Assembly (NCBI GenBank): GCA_018262985.1 | Contig: JADFDI010000007.1 | Coordinates: forward strand, 62,001-126,000 | Reading direction: 5' to 3' | DNA from: Spirochaetota bacterium | GTDB lineage: Bacteria > Spirochaetota > Spirochaetia > Treponematales > UBA12059 | Length of the DNA: 64,000 nt | In this document: positions 37,729 to 49,041 of the stretch, one piece after another | Layout of the letters: each line of letters begins with the position of its first letter | How positions within the stretch are numbered: position 1 is the first letter of the stretch | Translations under genes and position numbers: made by a program | Notes under the pieces: generated by a model | Database searches by the model: none | Told to the model about the DNA's origin: nothing | What the model saw: only the letters and a program-made list of their open reading frames with translations

Positions 37729-39623
37729 GCGACCATATCGCCCTGCCCCAGGATCCGGCCTCGCGCGCCTCGGCTATCGCGGCGGGCGCCGCCTGGATCG
37801 CGGCGATCCTCATGGTCGGCGCGCCGGTGCTGAACTTCTTTGCGGTGCTGCTCTTCGGCCGGGGCTTCGCGGAAGCCTCCATGTTCTCCCAGCACCTCGG
37901 CGTGGTGCTGGCCTTCTCCGGCGCGGTGATGGCCTCGGCCACCCGGAGCCACCTCGCCCTGGGCGCGCGCTCGCGCGAGATCAAGGGCGGCCACGGCCTC
38001 CGCGAGGGATTCGTCCTTTCGACCTCGGTGGCCGTCGAAACGGTCTGGGCCATTTCCGGGCTCTCGCTCGCCCTGCTCGGCTTCGGGGACGAGAAGGTCG
38101 GGTTCCTCAGGGTGAGCCACCTGGCCTGGGCCTTCCCGATCGGCTTCCTCGGCATGGCCGTGGCTGACCTCGCGGCCAGTCCCCTTCCCTTCCTCGGACG
38201 CCTCCTCTCCGCCATCGCCGGCATCGGATCCGGCCTCCTTCTCGCCGGGGGCTCGGCGGCGAACGTCGCGTACGCGTTCGGATCCTCGGCGGCCTTCCTC
38301 GAGGGCTGGGCCGCCCTTTCGAGCGTCGTCGCGACCTGGGCCGCGTGGCCGCTCGCGGTCCTGCTCGTCGCGGCGGGCCTTATGGGGGCCCCGCTCTTCG
38401 TCGTCATGGCGGGACTGGCCGCGGCGCTCTTCGTCAAGGACGGCATGGTCGTCGAACTGGCCGCGAGCGAATCGTGGAGCATGCTCCGCAGCGCGAACGT
38501 GGCGGCCATCCCGGTCTTCACCCTGACCGGCTTCCTGCTCGCCGCCTCGCGTTCGGGCGACCGCCTGGTCACGCTCTTCCGATCGGCCTTCCACCGCATG
38601 CCCGGCGGCTCCGTGGTGGCGGCGGTGGTCGTCTGCGCCTTCTTCTCCACCTTCACCGGCTCGAACGGCGTCGCCATCCTGGCCCTCGGCCCCGTGCTCG
38701 CCTTCGCCATCTCGAAGGGCGAAGGCATGGCCGAGGACAAGGCGCAGGGCCTCGTGACGGCGAGCGGCTCCATCGGCCTGCTCTTCCCGCCGAGCCTCGC
38801 GGTCATCGTCTACGGCGTCACGGCGCAGTTCGTCTACGGGCCCGGGCGCTCCATCGACCTCATGGACTTCTTCCGCGGCGGACTCATCCCGGGCCTCCTC
38901 TTCGTGCTGGCCACCATCGCCACCGGACTCGTTCCGCTCTGGGGACGCGGCAAACGGCCGCGCGAGGAGCCCGCAACGAAGACGGGACGCGCCATGCTGG
39001 ACGCAATCCCGGAGCTCGCCCTCCCGCTCCTCATCGCCCTCCTCTTCTTCACCGGCTCCGCCGGCGTATTCGAGATCGGAGCGCTTTCGGTCACCTGGGT
39101 GCTCGCCTGGGGCTTCATCCGCAAGGAATACAGCCTCGCGGGGCTGCTCGCGGCGGGACGCAGGGCCTTCCCGGTCATCGGCGGCACCCTCGTGCTCCTC
39201 GCGGCGGCCCGAGGGCTCTCCTACTTCATAATCGACGCGGGCATCCCCTCGCTCGTGACGGGCTTCGTCACGACCTGGATCACCTCGCGCCACCTGTTCA
39301 TTCTGGCCCTCACCCTCGTACTGCTCGCCGCCGGTTGCGTCATGGACGTGTTCTCGGCCGTCCTGGTGCTCGCGCCCCTCGTTATACCCGCCGCGGACCT
39401 CTACGGCATCCACCCGGTGCACCTGTCCGCGATCTTCATCTCGAACCTGGCGGTGGGCTTCCTGACGCCGCCCGTGGGCATGAACCTCTTCCTCGGCAGC
39501 TACGCCTTCGGCCGTCCCCTCTGGTCCGTCTGGCGCTCCGCCCGTCGCTTCTTCCTCGTGCAGCTGGCCATAGCGCTCGCCGTGGCCTACCTGCCCTTCC
39601 TCAGCCTCTCGTTCGTGAAGTGA
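37725..39623 (+). CDS. TatQM: fused DctQ-DctM TRAP transporter permease
   Basis: 632 residues, polytopic. The first ~190 residues are a four-helix DctQ-like small subunit (LNFFAVLLFGRGFAEASMFSQHLGVVLAF). The rest is the DctM large subunit with the conserved FSTFTGSNGVAILALGPVL and SGSIGLLFPPSLAVIVYGV blocks and a C-terminal LTPPVGMNLFLGSYAFG. TRAP transporters are secondary, Na+- or H+-driven importers. Fusion of Q and M is common in spirochaetes. It overlaps tatP by 4 nt (ATGA), and its stop shares one base with the next start. Confidence 0.92.
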   Translation: MSDHIALPQDPASRASAIAAGAAWIAAILMVGAPVLNFFAVLLFGRGFAEASMFSQHLGVVLAFSGAVMASATRSHLALGARSREIKGGHGLREGFVLSTSVAVETVWAISGLSLALLGFGDEKVGFLRVSHLAWAFPIGFLGMAVADLAASPLPFLGRLLSAIAGIGSGLLLAGGSAANVAYAFGSSAAFLEGWAALSSVVATWAAWPLAVLLVAAGLMGAPLFVVMAGLAAALFVKDGMVVELAASESWSMLRSANVAAIPVFTLTGFLLAASRSGDRLVTLFRSAFHRMPGGSVVAAVVVCAFFSTFTGSNGVAILALGPVLAFAISKGEGMAEDKAQGLVTASGSIGLLFPPSLAVIVYGVTAQFVYGPGRSIDLMDFFRGGLIPGLLFVLATIATGLVPLWGRGKRPREEPATKTGRAMLDAIPELALPLLIALLFFTGSAGVFEIGALSVTWVLAWGFIRKEYSLAGLLAAGRRAFPVIGGTLVLLAAARGLSYFIIDAGIPSLVTGFVTTWITSRHLFILALTLVLLAAGCVMDVFSAVLVLAPLVIPAADLYGIHPVHLSAIFISNLAVGFLTPPVGMNLFLGSYAFGRPLWSVWRSARRFFLVQLAIALAVAYLPFLSLSFVK

Positions 39624-40414
39624 TGGTCCGCATGAAGCTTCCCGCCCTGGACGGCCTGCGCCTCCATCCCGACGCCCTCCCCATCGACCAGGCGCCGCGG
39701 GACGCGCGCGGAGCGGTGCTCTATATCCACGGTTTCACGGGCTATCCGGGGGAAGCCCGTCCCCTGGCGGACAGGTTGCTCCGGGCCGGCTGGGCCGTTT
39801 CGGCGCCCCGCCTTCCCGGCCACGGCAGCGGCCGCGCCGATTTCCTTTCGACCGCCAGGCGCGACTGGCTCAGGCGCTCGGTCGACGCCCTGCTCGAGCT
39901 CCGCTCGCGCTTCCGCCCCGTGTACGCCTGCGGGCACTCGATGGGCGGGCTGCTCGCGACCATGGCCGCGGCGCGGGTGCCGGTCGACGGGCTCGTCCTC
40001 CTCGCGCCGGGCTTCCTCCTGCCCGAGCGCATCAAGGCCGCCCCCTTCCTGGCGCCCTTCGTCCCCTTCGTGCGCCGCGGCTTCCCGATTCCCCCCTGGG
40101 ACGAAGCGGAACCCCGCCGGACCTACCACGCCGAGTACCGCTCCGACGACATGGTGCGGCCGGCCGCCGAGCTCCTCAGGCTCTCGCGGGAGGCGCTGCG
40201 GGACTTACCCGCCATCCGCTGCCGGGTGCTCGTCGTCGGGGCGGGGAACGACCGCTCGGTACCGGCCCGCGTGGTCGGCCTGGTGAGGGAGCGCGCGACG
40301 GGAGCCGCGTCGGTCGAGACCGAGGTCCTGGAGGGCGTCGGGCACCTGTTCCATTTCGTCGACGATCCCGACCGGGCCGCCGCTCGCGTGCTCCGCTTCC
40401 TCGCGGGAGCCTGA
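39623..40414 (+). CDS. Alpha/beta hydrolase (carboxylesterase/lipase-like)
   Basis: 263 residues. Catalytic triad candidates: nucleophile S106 in CGHSMGG, Asp in VVGAGNDRSVP, His in EGVGHLFHF. The oxyanion region is YIHGFTGYPGE. The layout matches small carboxylesterases and monoacylglycerol lipases. No signal peptide, so cytoplasmic. The ATG shares one base with the permease stop (TGATG), so it belongs to the TRAP operon and may process the imported ligand; this is inference. A second ATG three codons in is possible. Confidence 0.85.
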   Translation: MVRMKLPALDGLRLHPDALPIDQAPRDARGAVLYIHGFTGYPGEARPLADRLLRAGWAVSAPRLPGHGSGRADFLSTARRDWLRRSVDALLELRSRFRPVYACGHSMGGLLATMAAARVPVDGLVLLAPGFLLPERIKAAPFLAPFVPFVRRGFPIPPWDEAEPRRTYHAEYRSDDMVRPAAELLRLSREALRDLPAIRCRVLVVGAGNDRSVPARVVGLVRERATGAASVETEVLEGVGHLFHFVDDPDRAAARVLRFLAGA

Positions 40415-40462
40415 GGAAACCCGGGAGTCGAGCCGGCCGGCGGAGGGCCTGTCGGGCTCCCC

Positions 40463-40492
40463 TTGCCTCCCCGCGCCTCCCCGTCGCATACT
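40463..40492 (+). promoter_or_regulatory. Probable promoter of rnhA
   Basis: TTGCCT (40463-40468), 18-base spacer, CATACT (40487-40492), about 35 bases before the ATG. Confidence 0.4.
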
Positions 40493-40527
40493 GCGGGCCA
40501 AAACCAGCGCGAAGAGGTCTCCCTTCC

Positions 40528-40968
40528 ATGGATCCCATCATCATCTACACGGACGGCGCCTGCTCCGGCAATCCCGGCCCCGGCGGCTGGGCCTTCGTGG
40601 TCGTCACCCCCGCCGAGCGCGAGGGCGCGGGCGCCGAGCGCACCACCACGAACAACCGCATGGAACTCATGGCCGTCATCGAGGCGCTCAAGACGGTGCG
40701 CGGCGCCGAGGATCCCGTCGAGGTCCGCACCGACAGCCAGTACGTCAAGAACGGCATCACCCAGTGGATCTCCGGCTGGAAGCGCAACGGCTGGCGCACC
40801 GCGTCGAAGACCCCGGTCAAGAACAAGGAGCTGTGGGTAGAGCTCGACGCCCTGGTGGCCGAGACGCGCGCCCGCTTCGTGTGGGTGGAAGGTCACGCGG
40901 GCGAGAAATACAACGAGCGTTGCGACGAGCTCGCCCGCGAAGCCATCGCCTCCCTCTCCCGCCGCTGA
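40528..40968 (+). CDS. rnhA: Ribonuclease HI
   Basis: 146 residues, typical length for the bacterial enzyme, which removes RNA from RNA:DNA hybrids. All four metal-binding acidic residues are present: D9 (YTDGACSGNPG), E46 (NNRMELMA), D69 (VRTDSQYV) and D133 (ERCDELA). The basic handle GWKRNGWRT is also present. AGAGG lies upstream of the ATG. It stands alone between the TRAP operon and the convergent aldolase gene. Confidence 0.95.
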   Translation: MDPIIIYTDGACSGNPGPGGWAFVVVTPAEREGAGAERTTTNNRMELMAVIEALKTVRGAEDPVEVRTDSQYVKNGITQWISGWKRNGWRTASKTPVKNKELWVELDALVAETRARFVWVEGHAGEKYNERCDELAREAIASLSRR

Positions 40969-41028
40969 TATGTAATCGAAACCACCGAGACGCCGAGGCA
41001 CCGCGAGAGAACCGTCCCCAAATGAAAC

Positions 41029-41055
41029 GGCACGGAACCAAATCGGTTCCGTGCC
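41029..41055. terminator. Terminator hairpin between rnhA and fba
   Basis: A perfect 11-bp stem GGCACGGAACC/GGTTCCGTGCC with a 5-base loop. On the minus strand (aldolase transcript) it is followed by GTTTCATTT, a weak U-tract. It probably ends both convergent transcripts. Confidence 0.6.
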
Positions 41056-41099
41056 ATTCCCTTGTATCTCCGTGTCTTCGCGGATATCCGTTTTTTCCG

Positions 41100-42104
41100 T
41101 CAGGCGCGGCCGGCGGAGCCGAGGACTTCCTTGTTCTTGTGCGAGTAGAGCTTCTTGAGCTCGTCGCGGGCCGGACCGAGGTACTTGCGCGGGTCGAACT
41201 CGTCCGGCTTCTCGGCGAAGACCTTGCGGATCAGCGCGGTCATGGCCAGGCGCCCGTCGGAGTCGATGTTGATCTTGCAGACCGCGCTGGCGGCGGCCTT
41301 GCGCAGCTGCTCCTCGGGGATGCCCACCGAGTCGTCCAGCTTGCCGCCGTACTGCTCGATCATCTTGATGTACTCGACCGGCACGCTCGAGGAGCCGTGG
41401 AGGACGATGGGGAAGCCGGGTATGCGCTTCTCGATCTCCTCGAGGATGTCGAAGCGGAGGGGCGGCGGCACCAGGACGCCGTCCGCGGTCCGCGTGCACT
41501 GCTCGGGCTTGAACTTGGCGCGGCCGTGGCTCGTGCCGATGGAGATGGCCAGGGAGTCGACGCCGGTCTTCCTCACGAAGTCCTCGACCTCGCCGGGCTG
41601 GGTATAGTGGCTGTGCTCGGCGGAAACCTCGTCCTCGACGCCCGCGAGCACGCCGAGCTCGCCTTCCACCGAGACGTAGTCCGCGCGCGAGTGGGCGTAG
41701 TCGCAGACCTTCTTCGTGAGCGCCACGTTCTCGTCGTAGGGAAGGTGCGAGCCGTCGATCATGACGCTCGAGAAGCCGTTCTCGATGCAGTCGACGCAGA
41801 GCTCGAAGCTGTCGCCGTGGTCGAGGTGGAGCACGATCGGGATGCCCGCGCCCTGGGTGAGCTCCTTCGCGTACTCGACGGCGCCGCGGGCCATGTGGCG
41901 GAGCAGGGTCGAGTTGGCGTACTTCCGCGCGCCCGAGGAAACCTGGAGGATGACCGGGCTCCTCGTGTCGGCGCAGGCCTGCACGATGGCCTGGAGCTGC
42001 TCCATGTTGTTGAAGTTGTAGGCGGGAATGGCGTAGCCGCCCGCCACGGCTTTCTTGAAGAGGTCGACCGTGTTGACGAGGCCGAGCTCCTTGTAGCTGG
42101 TCAT
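41100..42104 (-). CDS. fba: Fructose-bisphosphate aldolase, class II
   Basis: 334 residues. It splits fructose 1,6-bisphosphate into dihydroxyacetone phosphate and glyceraldehyde 3-phosphate in glycolysis. Zinc and catalytic motifs are visible: VLHLDHGDSFELC, YVSVEGELG, AISIGTSHGRAKF, IVLHGSSSVP and the phosphate loop KINIDSDGRLAMT. The length and the HGSSSVP form match the class IIB enzymes of Treponema and relatives. AAGGAG lies before the ATG. Divergent from a lipoprotein gene. Confidence 0.95.
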   Translation of the reverse strand: MTSYKELGLVNTVDLFKKAVAGGYAIPAYNFNNMEQLQAIVQACADTRSPVILQVSSGARKYANSTLLRHMARGAVEYAKELTQGAGIPIVLHLDHGDSFELCVDCIENGFSSVMIDGSHLPYDENVALTKKVCDYAHSRADYVSVEGELGVLAGVEDEVSAEHSHYTQPGEVEDFVRKTGVDSLAISIGTSHGRAKFKPEQCTRTADGVLVPPPLRFDILEEIEKRIPGFPIVLHGSSSVPVEYIKMIEQYGGKLDDSVGIPEEQLRKAAASAVCKINIDSDGRLAMTALIRKVFAEKPDEFDPRKYLGPARDELKKLYSHKNKEVLGSAGRA

Positions 42105-42141
42105 CGGGGATGCTCCTTGCTAAGGATATCGTATGGAGCGT

Positions 42142-42171
42142 AGTCTAGGAGCGATGCCGAGCACTGGTCAA
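42142..42171 (-). promoter_or_regulatory. Promoter of fba
   Basis: Minus-strand TTGACC (42166-42171), 18-base spacer, TAGACT (42142-42147), giving a leader of about 30 bases. The -35 lies inside the 5' end of the divergent lipoprotein gene, so the two are likely to interfere. Confidence 0.5.
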
Positions 42172-43086
42172 TACCCGACGTTTTTCCGTCGCGGACGCCC
42201 CGCGCCCCGGCGGGAACGCGCCCGCCCGCTCTTCGCCGCCCTCGCCGCCGCCGGCCTCTGCGCCGCCCTCGCGGCGTGCGAGCGCCCCGTCGTCGCCGTG
42301 GTGCTCGATCCGCTGTACGCCGTGGCTTCCCCGGAGGCCGCCGCGGCATTTTCCGGGTTCCGCCTGCCCGGCTCCCGCACCCGCGTCGCCACGCTCGACG
42401 CGCGCTCGCCGGACGCGGCCGCCGCCGTCTTCGACGCCTCCGTGGCGCTAGCCTCGCCCCTCGCGCTCCGCTTCATCGCCGAACTGCCGCCCGAGCTCCT
42501 CCCTCCCGCCGTGCTCGCCGTCGACGCGCCGGTGCCGCGGGAGCTCGCCGACCGGACCCGCGCGGCCTCGTTCGACCGCTCCGCCGCCTGGAAGGTCGTC
42601 GGGGAGCTGTACGGAACGGTCTCGGCGAGCGGAGAGGCGGGCGAGGCGGCGGCGTTCCTCGTCGAAGGACCGGCGAGGTCCGCCGCCCGCGCCGAGGACT
42701 TCGCCGGAGCCTACCGGGCGGTCTCCGGGAGAGAAGCCCTGACGAGCGTGCTGCCGGTGGACGCGTCCCAGGCGGCCTTCGACTCGGCGCTGACCGCGCT
42801 GCTCCGGCTCGACCTGCGCTACGCGGTCGTGGCGGCCGGCTCGAGGACGCCCGAGGCCGTCCGCCGGCTCGCCGCGGCCGGCGTCGTGGTCGCCGCGGAC
42901 GCGGAGCTGGCCGGGACGGCCTTCGTCCTCGAGGACGACTGGACCGCCGCCCTCGCGCGGCTCGCCGCAGGGGACGGCGCGCCCGTGGCGCCCTCGCGCC
43001 TGTCGCTCGGACCGGCCTTCGCCGCCGCCGCGGCCAGGTCGCCCGCGCTCGCGCAGGCCGCCCGGAAACTCGGCCTGGCCCGTTGA
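42154..43086 (+). CDS. Lipoprotein, possibly with a periplasmic-binding-protein-like fold
   Basis: 310 residues from the ATG preceded by AGGAGCG; an in-frame ATG seven codons earlier is possible. The signal ends in LCAALAAC (Cys42). The mature part alternates Ala-rich helices with short strands (PVVAVVLDP, AVLAVDAP, AAAFLVEG, YAVVAAGSRTPEAV, GVVVAADAEL, TAFVLEDDW). This resembles a class I periplasmic binding protein, but no family motif is certain. It lies between fba and the flaA pair; function unknown. Confidence 0.6.
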   Translation: MPSTGQYPTFFRRGRPAPRRERARPLFAALAAAGLCAALAACERPVVAVVLDPLYAVASPEAAAAFSGFRLPGSRTRVATLDARSPDAAAAVFDASVALASPLALRFIAELPPELLPPAVLAVDAPVPRELADRTRAASFDRSAAWKVVGELYGTVSASGEAGEAAAFLVEGPARSAARAEDFAGAYRAVSGREALTSVLPVDASQAAFDSALTALLRLDLRYAVVAAGSRTPEAVRRLAAAGVVVAADAELAGTAFVLEDDWTAALARLAAGDGAPVAPSRLSLGPAFAAAAARSPALAQAARKLGLAR

Positions 43087-43116
43087 CGCCTAAATTCCCT
43101 TATTCGGCCTTTCGGT

Positions 43117-43145
43117 TTGACAAAGGCCCTGGCTGAAAATATACT
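43117..43145 (+). promoter_or_regulatory. Near-consensus promoter of the flaA pair
   Basis: Perfect TTGACA (43117-43122), a 17-base spacer and TATACT (43140-43145). The leader is about 40 bases and contains AAGGAG. It suggests high constitutive, sigma-70-driven sheath protein expression. Confidence 0.8.
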
Positions 43146-43192
43146 TCGAGCCGCTTCCTGCCAGGATACATGGGGTAAAAGGAGTTACCGGC

Positions 43193-43975
43193 ATGAAATC
43201 ATTCATGTCCAGCATCCTCGGCCTTGCCTTCGTCGCGTTCGCGCTGGTCACGGTCCAGCCGCTGGCGGCAGACGACGTCACGGTCAACATCGAATCGGTA
43301 GTCGTACAGGATTTCGACGACTCCGCAGCCCAGCCTTGGTTCGTCATGGGTTCCAAATTCTCGACCGAGGGTTTCCCCAAGGCGGCCTACGTGAATTCGT
43401 GGCCGCTCGCGGTCTTCGGCTCGAATCCGGCGAACAAGGATAGCCTCAACGCCCTCGGCGTCGCGATGCTCTTCGACCGCCGCGAGTACAACTGGGTCGA
43501 CCTCGTTCCGGGTAAGAAGAGCGGTTCGGGCGAGAGCGCGACCTACGAGCCGGTGGAGCTTCCGCTGCCGGGGCGCGTCTCGGCCATCGATCTCTGGATC
43601 TGGTCGCCGAACTTCTCGTACTACATCGAGGCCTACATCCGGGACTACAAGGGCATCGTCCACGTCATCGACATGGGCGAGCTCTCGCACGTCGGGTGGA
43701 AGAACTTCCGGATCAACATCCCGAGCTCGATCCCGCAGTCGAAGAAGTACCTGCCCCGCCGCGAGAGCCTCACCCTCGTCAAGTTCCGGATCTGGACCCG
43801 CCCGACCGAGGTCGCCGCGAGCCCGGCCCCGGCCGGCTCGCCGGTCCACGAGAAGGCGGTCTACTTCTACTTCGACCAGCTCAAGGTGCTCACCGACACG
43901 TTCGAGTCGCTCTACGACGGCGACCAGCTGACGGATCAGGACTTCGTCGAGAAGACCTGGGGCTCCGGGGAATGA
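43193..43975 (+). CDS. flaA: FlaA-family flagellar filament outer-layer (sheath) protein, first copy
   Basis: 260 residues. Signal peptide (SSILGLAFVAFALVTVQPLAADD) followed by a beta-rich domain with the FlaA pattern: LPLPGRVSAIDLWIWSPNF, YIEAYIRDYKGIVHVIDMG, HVGWKNFRINIPSSIP and YFYFDQLKVLTD. FlaA proteins coat the FlaB core of the periplasmic flagella of spirochaetes. AAGGAG precedes the ATG. It is cotranscribed with a second FlaA gene 17 bases downstream. Which of the FlaA1/2/3 types it matches cannot be settled without alignment. Confidence 0.85.
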   Translation: MKSFMSSILGLAFVAFALVTVQPLAADDVTVNIESVVVQDFDDSAAQPWFVMGSKFSTEGFPKAAYVNSWPLAVFGSNPANKDSLNALGVAMLFDRREYNWVDLVPGKKSGSGESATYEPVELPLPGRVSAIDLWIWSPNFSYYIEAYIRDYKGIVHVIDMGELSHVGWKNFRINIPSSIPQSKKYLPRRESLTLVKFRIWTRPTEVAASPAPAGSPVHEKAVYFYFDQLKVLTDTFESLYDGDQLTDQDFVEKTWGSGE

Positions 43976-43991
43976 GGAAGGAGGTAAGGTC

Positions 43992-44726
43992 ATGAAGAAA
44001 CTTGCAACGCTGAGCGTCGCGCTCCTCCTCATCGCCTCCGGCGCCTGGTCCCAGGCCGCCTTCGGCGAACCCGACCCGACCGCGATCGGAATCGACACGG
44101 CGCAGCAGAAGCTGAAGGAAGTCTCCGTCGAGAAATTCGAGTCGGCGGGATTCTGGTCCGCCTCCATCAGCCCCGACGAGGGCATCATCCAGGCCCGCCT
44201 CTTCGACGGATCGCCCGCCGGAAAGGTCGCCATCGAGGACGAGACCGCGGCGGGCATCGACCCGAAGGTAGCCGACAAGTTCGTCTTCGGCGCCCGCGTC
44301 GACTTCTTCCGCCGCGGCTTCAACACCTTCCGGCTGTTCCCGAGCCGCGCGATCCCCATCGAGGGCATCACCAAGACCATCTCCGTATGGGTGGCCGGCC
44401 GCAACAACAACCACATGCTGAAGCTCATCGTGCAGGACTTCTTCGGCAGGGAGTACGAGCTGACCCTCGGGAAGCTCAACTTCCAGGGCTGGAAGAAGCT
44501 CACGGTGGCCGTTCCCCCGCAGAGCCTCGACGGCTTCACGGGCATCGTCCAGCGCAATCCGGCCTTCAAGGGCAAGATGGGCCTCAAGATCGTCGGCTTC
44601 GAGGTCGAGTGCGACCCGATGGAAGCCTTCGGCGTCTACTACATCTACCTCGACGACCTCCGCGCCGTCACCGACCTCTTCGCGGAAGAGAACCGCGACG
44701 AGGACGACATCGACGACGACTGGTGA
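43992..44726 (+). CDS. flaA: FlaA-family flagellar filament outer-layer (sheath) protein, second copy
   Basis: 244 residues. Signal peptide (MKKLATLSVALLLIASGAWSQ is the N-terminus and its cleavage region). The mature domain has the same order of elements as the first copy: RAIPIEGITKTISVWVAGRN, KLIVQDFFGREYELTLGKL, FQGWKKLTVAVPPQSL and YYIYLDDLRAVTDLF. It ends in a very acidic tail (NRDEDDIDDDW). GGAGG lies just upstream. The pair probably forms the sheath of the periplasmic flagellum together. Confidence 0.88.
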   Translation: MKKLATLSVALLLIASGAWSQAAFGEPDPTAIGIDTAQQKLKEVSVEKFESAGFWSASISPDEGIIQARLFDGSPAGKVAIEDETAAGIDPKVADKFVFGARVDFFRRGFNTFRLFPSRAIPIEGITKTISVWVAGRNNNHMLKLIVQDFFGREYELTLGKLNFQGWKKLTVAVPPQSLDGFTGIVQRNPAFKGKMGLKIVGFEVECDPMEAFGVYYIYLDDLRAVTDLFAEENRDEDDIDDDW

Positions 44727-44754
44727 TCGACCGCGACCCGAAGGTCGCGCCGCG

Positions 44755-44785
44755 CCGCCCGCTCCCCGAGCGGGCGGTTTTTTTT
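44755..44785 (+). terminator. Intrinsic terminator of the flaA operon
   Basis: Stem CCGCCCGCTC/GAGCGGGCGG (44755-44764 with 44768-44777), 3-base loop, then eight T (44778-44785). The clearest terminator in the window. Confidence 0.95.
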
Positions 44786-44813
44786 GCCGTCACGGGAGTG
44801 CTTTTATTACTAT
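44784..44813 (+). promoter_or_regulatory. Probable promoter of the DOMON gene
   Basis: TTGCCG (44784-44789) uses the last two T of the flaA terminator; an 18-base spacer leads to TACTAT (44808-44813). Confidence 0.4.
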
Positions 44814-44859
44814 TTGGGTAATCTTAAGCGCACCCCTCGCGGTCGCCCAAGGAGCCACG

Positions 44860-45369
44860 ATGAAGACTGCCTTCCGAGCCCTGCTCTTCGCCCCGCTGCT
44901 CGCCCTCGCCGCGGGCGTCTCCGCGGCGCAGACCGCGCCCCTCGACGGCGCGGTCGCTGACGGGGAATACGCGATCATCCGGGAAGCGTCCGGCATGCGG
45001 CTGGGATTCCGGCTGTCGGCCGACGCTTCGACCCTCTTCGCGTCGGTGACGGTCCGCGGCACGGGCTGGGTGGCCCTCGGCTTCGGCTCGCCCAAGATGG
45101 ACGGCGCGCGCATGGTCCTGGCCTACGTCAAGGACGGGACGGCGCAGTTCACCGAGGACCTAGGCAAGGGCTGGACGCACGCGCCGACCGAGCCGTTCGC
45201 CCTCGCGCGCGCCGCGACGGAAAAGGACGGCTGGACCACGCTCGAGGTGGCGCTCCCCGCCGGCGCCTTCCTCAAGGGTCCGACGCTCGAGGTTATCGCC
45301 GCGTGGGGCCGTAACGACGACTTCCGGACGAAGCATTCCGGCCGAACCTCGCTTTCGGTCGGCTTCTAG
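44860..45369 (+). CDS. Secreted DOMON-domain protein
   Basis: 169 residues. Signal peptide (LLFAPLLALAAGVSAAQ) and a single DOMON-type beta-sandwich: LDGAVADGEYAIIRE, MRLGFRLSADASTLFASVTVRG, TGWVALGFGSPKMDGARMVLAYV. DOMON domains bind heme or sugars. The Met residues in SGMRLG and SPKMDGARM are candidate heme ligands of the cytochrome b561-type DOMON, but no partner membrane cytochrome is adjacent. AAGGAG precedes the ATG. Its TAG stop and that of convergent tatD share the palindrome CTAG. Confidence 0.75.
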   Translation: MKTAFRALLFAPLLALAAGVSAAQTAPLDGAVADGEYAIIREASGMRLGFRLSADASTLFASVTVRGTGWVALGFGSPKMDGARMVLAYVKDGTAQFTEDLGKGWTHAPTEPFALARAATEKDGWTTLEVALPAGAFLKGPTLEVIAAWGRNDDFRTKHSGRTSLSVGF

Positions 45370-46324
45370 CCGTCGACGCGACCGTCCCGGGTCCCGCCTC
45401 GCGGCTGCTTCGGCTCCCCGACCCTTCCGCCGCCTCGGCGCCTCTTGAAAACGGCGCCCGCGTTCCCGCGTATAAGCGCCTCGAGCCGTTCCACCCCGGT
45501 ATCGCGCAGCGCCGCCGCGAAGTCGTAGGTCAGCCCGACGTCGAGCGGTGAACACGGCTTTCCGCGCAGCCCTTCCGGAGCGAGATAGGGAGCGTCGGTT
45601 TCGAGGAGCAGCCGATCCTCGGGCACGTAGGCGAGCGCGTCCCGGAGCGCGGCGGCCTTCCGGTACGTCACGTTTCCGGCGAAGCTCACGAAGCACCCCA
45701 GGTCGAGGAAGATCCGGGCTGCGTCCCGGTCGTAGCCGAAGCAGTGGATCACGACGGGCGTCGAGGGCGAGGCCTCCCGCAAGGCTCCCGCGGTATCCTC
45801 GAAGGCGTCGCGCGAGTGCACCACCAACGGCAGCCCATGCTCGCGCGCGATGTCGGCCTGGCCCAGGAAGAGCGCGAGCTGGTCCGCGCGCGGCGCCTCG
45901 TCGTGGAAGTAGTCGAGCCCGCACTCGCCGATGGCCACGCACGCCGAGTCGGCGGCGGCGGCGCGGAGCGCGGCGAGCGCCCGTTCGCGACCCTCGACCG
46001 CGACCTTTCCGGGCCACGCGCCCGCAGTCAAGCGGACCCAGGGAAAGCCGCCGAAGCGCCGCTTCCGTTCCTCGAAGTCCTCGGCGTCCACCCCGACGTC
46101 AACGACGAAAGGCGATGTCGCCCCTTCGCCACTTGCGCGGGTGCCGGGCGACCAGGCCTTGTCCAGCCCGACGATGGCCGCAGCTCCCAGCCGGTCGGCG
46201 ACGAGCGAGAGGTGGGCATGCGCATCGGTCAGGAAGCGGCGGGCTACGGAAGGTCCGTGGAGCCTTCCGCGCTCCGCTCCCTCCCGGGCCGGACCGTGGC
46301 CTTCATCCCCGGATTCCGCCGGCC

Positions 46325-46328
<4 letters not shown>
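45366..46328 (-). CDS. tatD: TatD-family metal-dependent deoxyribonuclease
   Basis: 320 residues from a GTG overlapping the clpB stop (GTGA). No better start is seen, which leaves about 30 extra residues before the usual TatD beginning (LTDAHAHL). Metal ligands are present: HxH in DAHAHL, Glu in [10 protein letters not shown], His in VVHSRDAF, His in VIHCFGY and Asp in [14 protein letters not shown]. TatD enzymes trim DNA ends and are linked to DNA repair and fragmentation. A basic Gly/Arg-rich tail follows the barrel. Confidence 0.9.
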
Positions 46329-48904
<2,576 letters not shown>

Positions 48905-49004
48905 CTATCGCTCTCCGCCGTTCGGGGGGAATTGACGCGGCGCGGAAGCTTCGCGGCCGCCTCGACGAAGATACTCGCGCGCGGACGCCGCGGACAAGCG
49001 GAGC

Positions 49005-49034
49005 TTGCCGCCGCCCGGCGGCGCGGGGTACCTT
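49005..49034 (+). promoter_or_regulatory. Possible leaderless promoter of the DUF3783 gene
   Basis: TTGCCG (49005-49010), 18-base spacer, TACCTT (49029-49034), then 7 bases to the ATG at 49042, with no ribosome site. The -10 match is weak. Confidence 0.35.
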
Positions 49035-49041
49035 TGTTCGC

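Noticed and set aside
48905-49041. CIRCE or heat-shock sigma-factor promoter upstream of clpB
   Set aside because: No TTAGCACTC-type inverted repeat and no convincing CTTGAA/CCCCAT pair was found.
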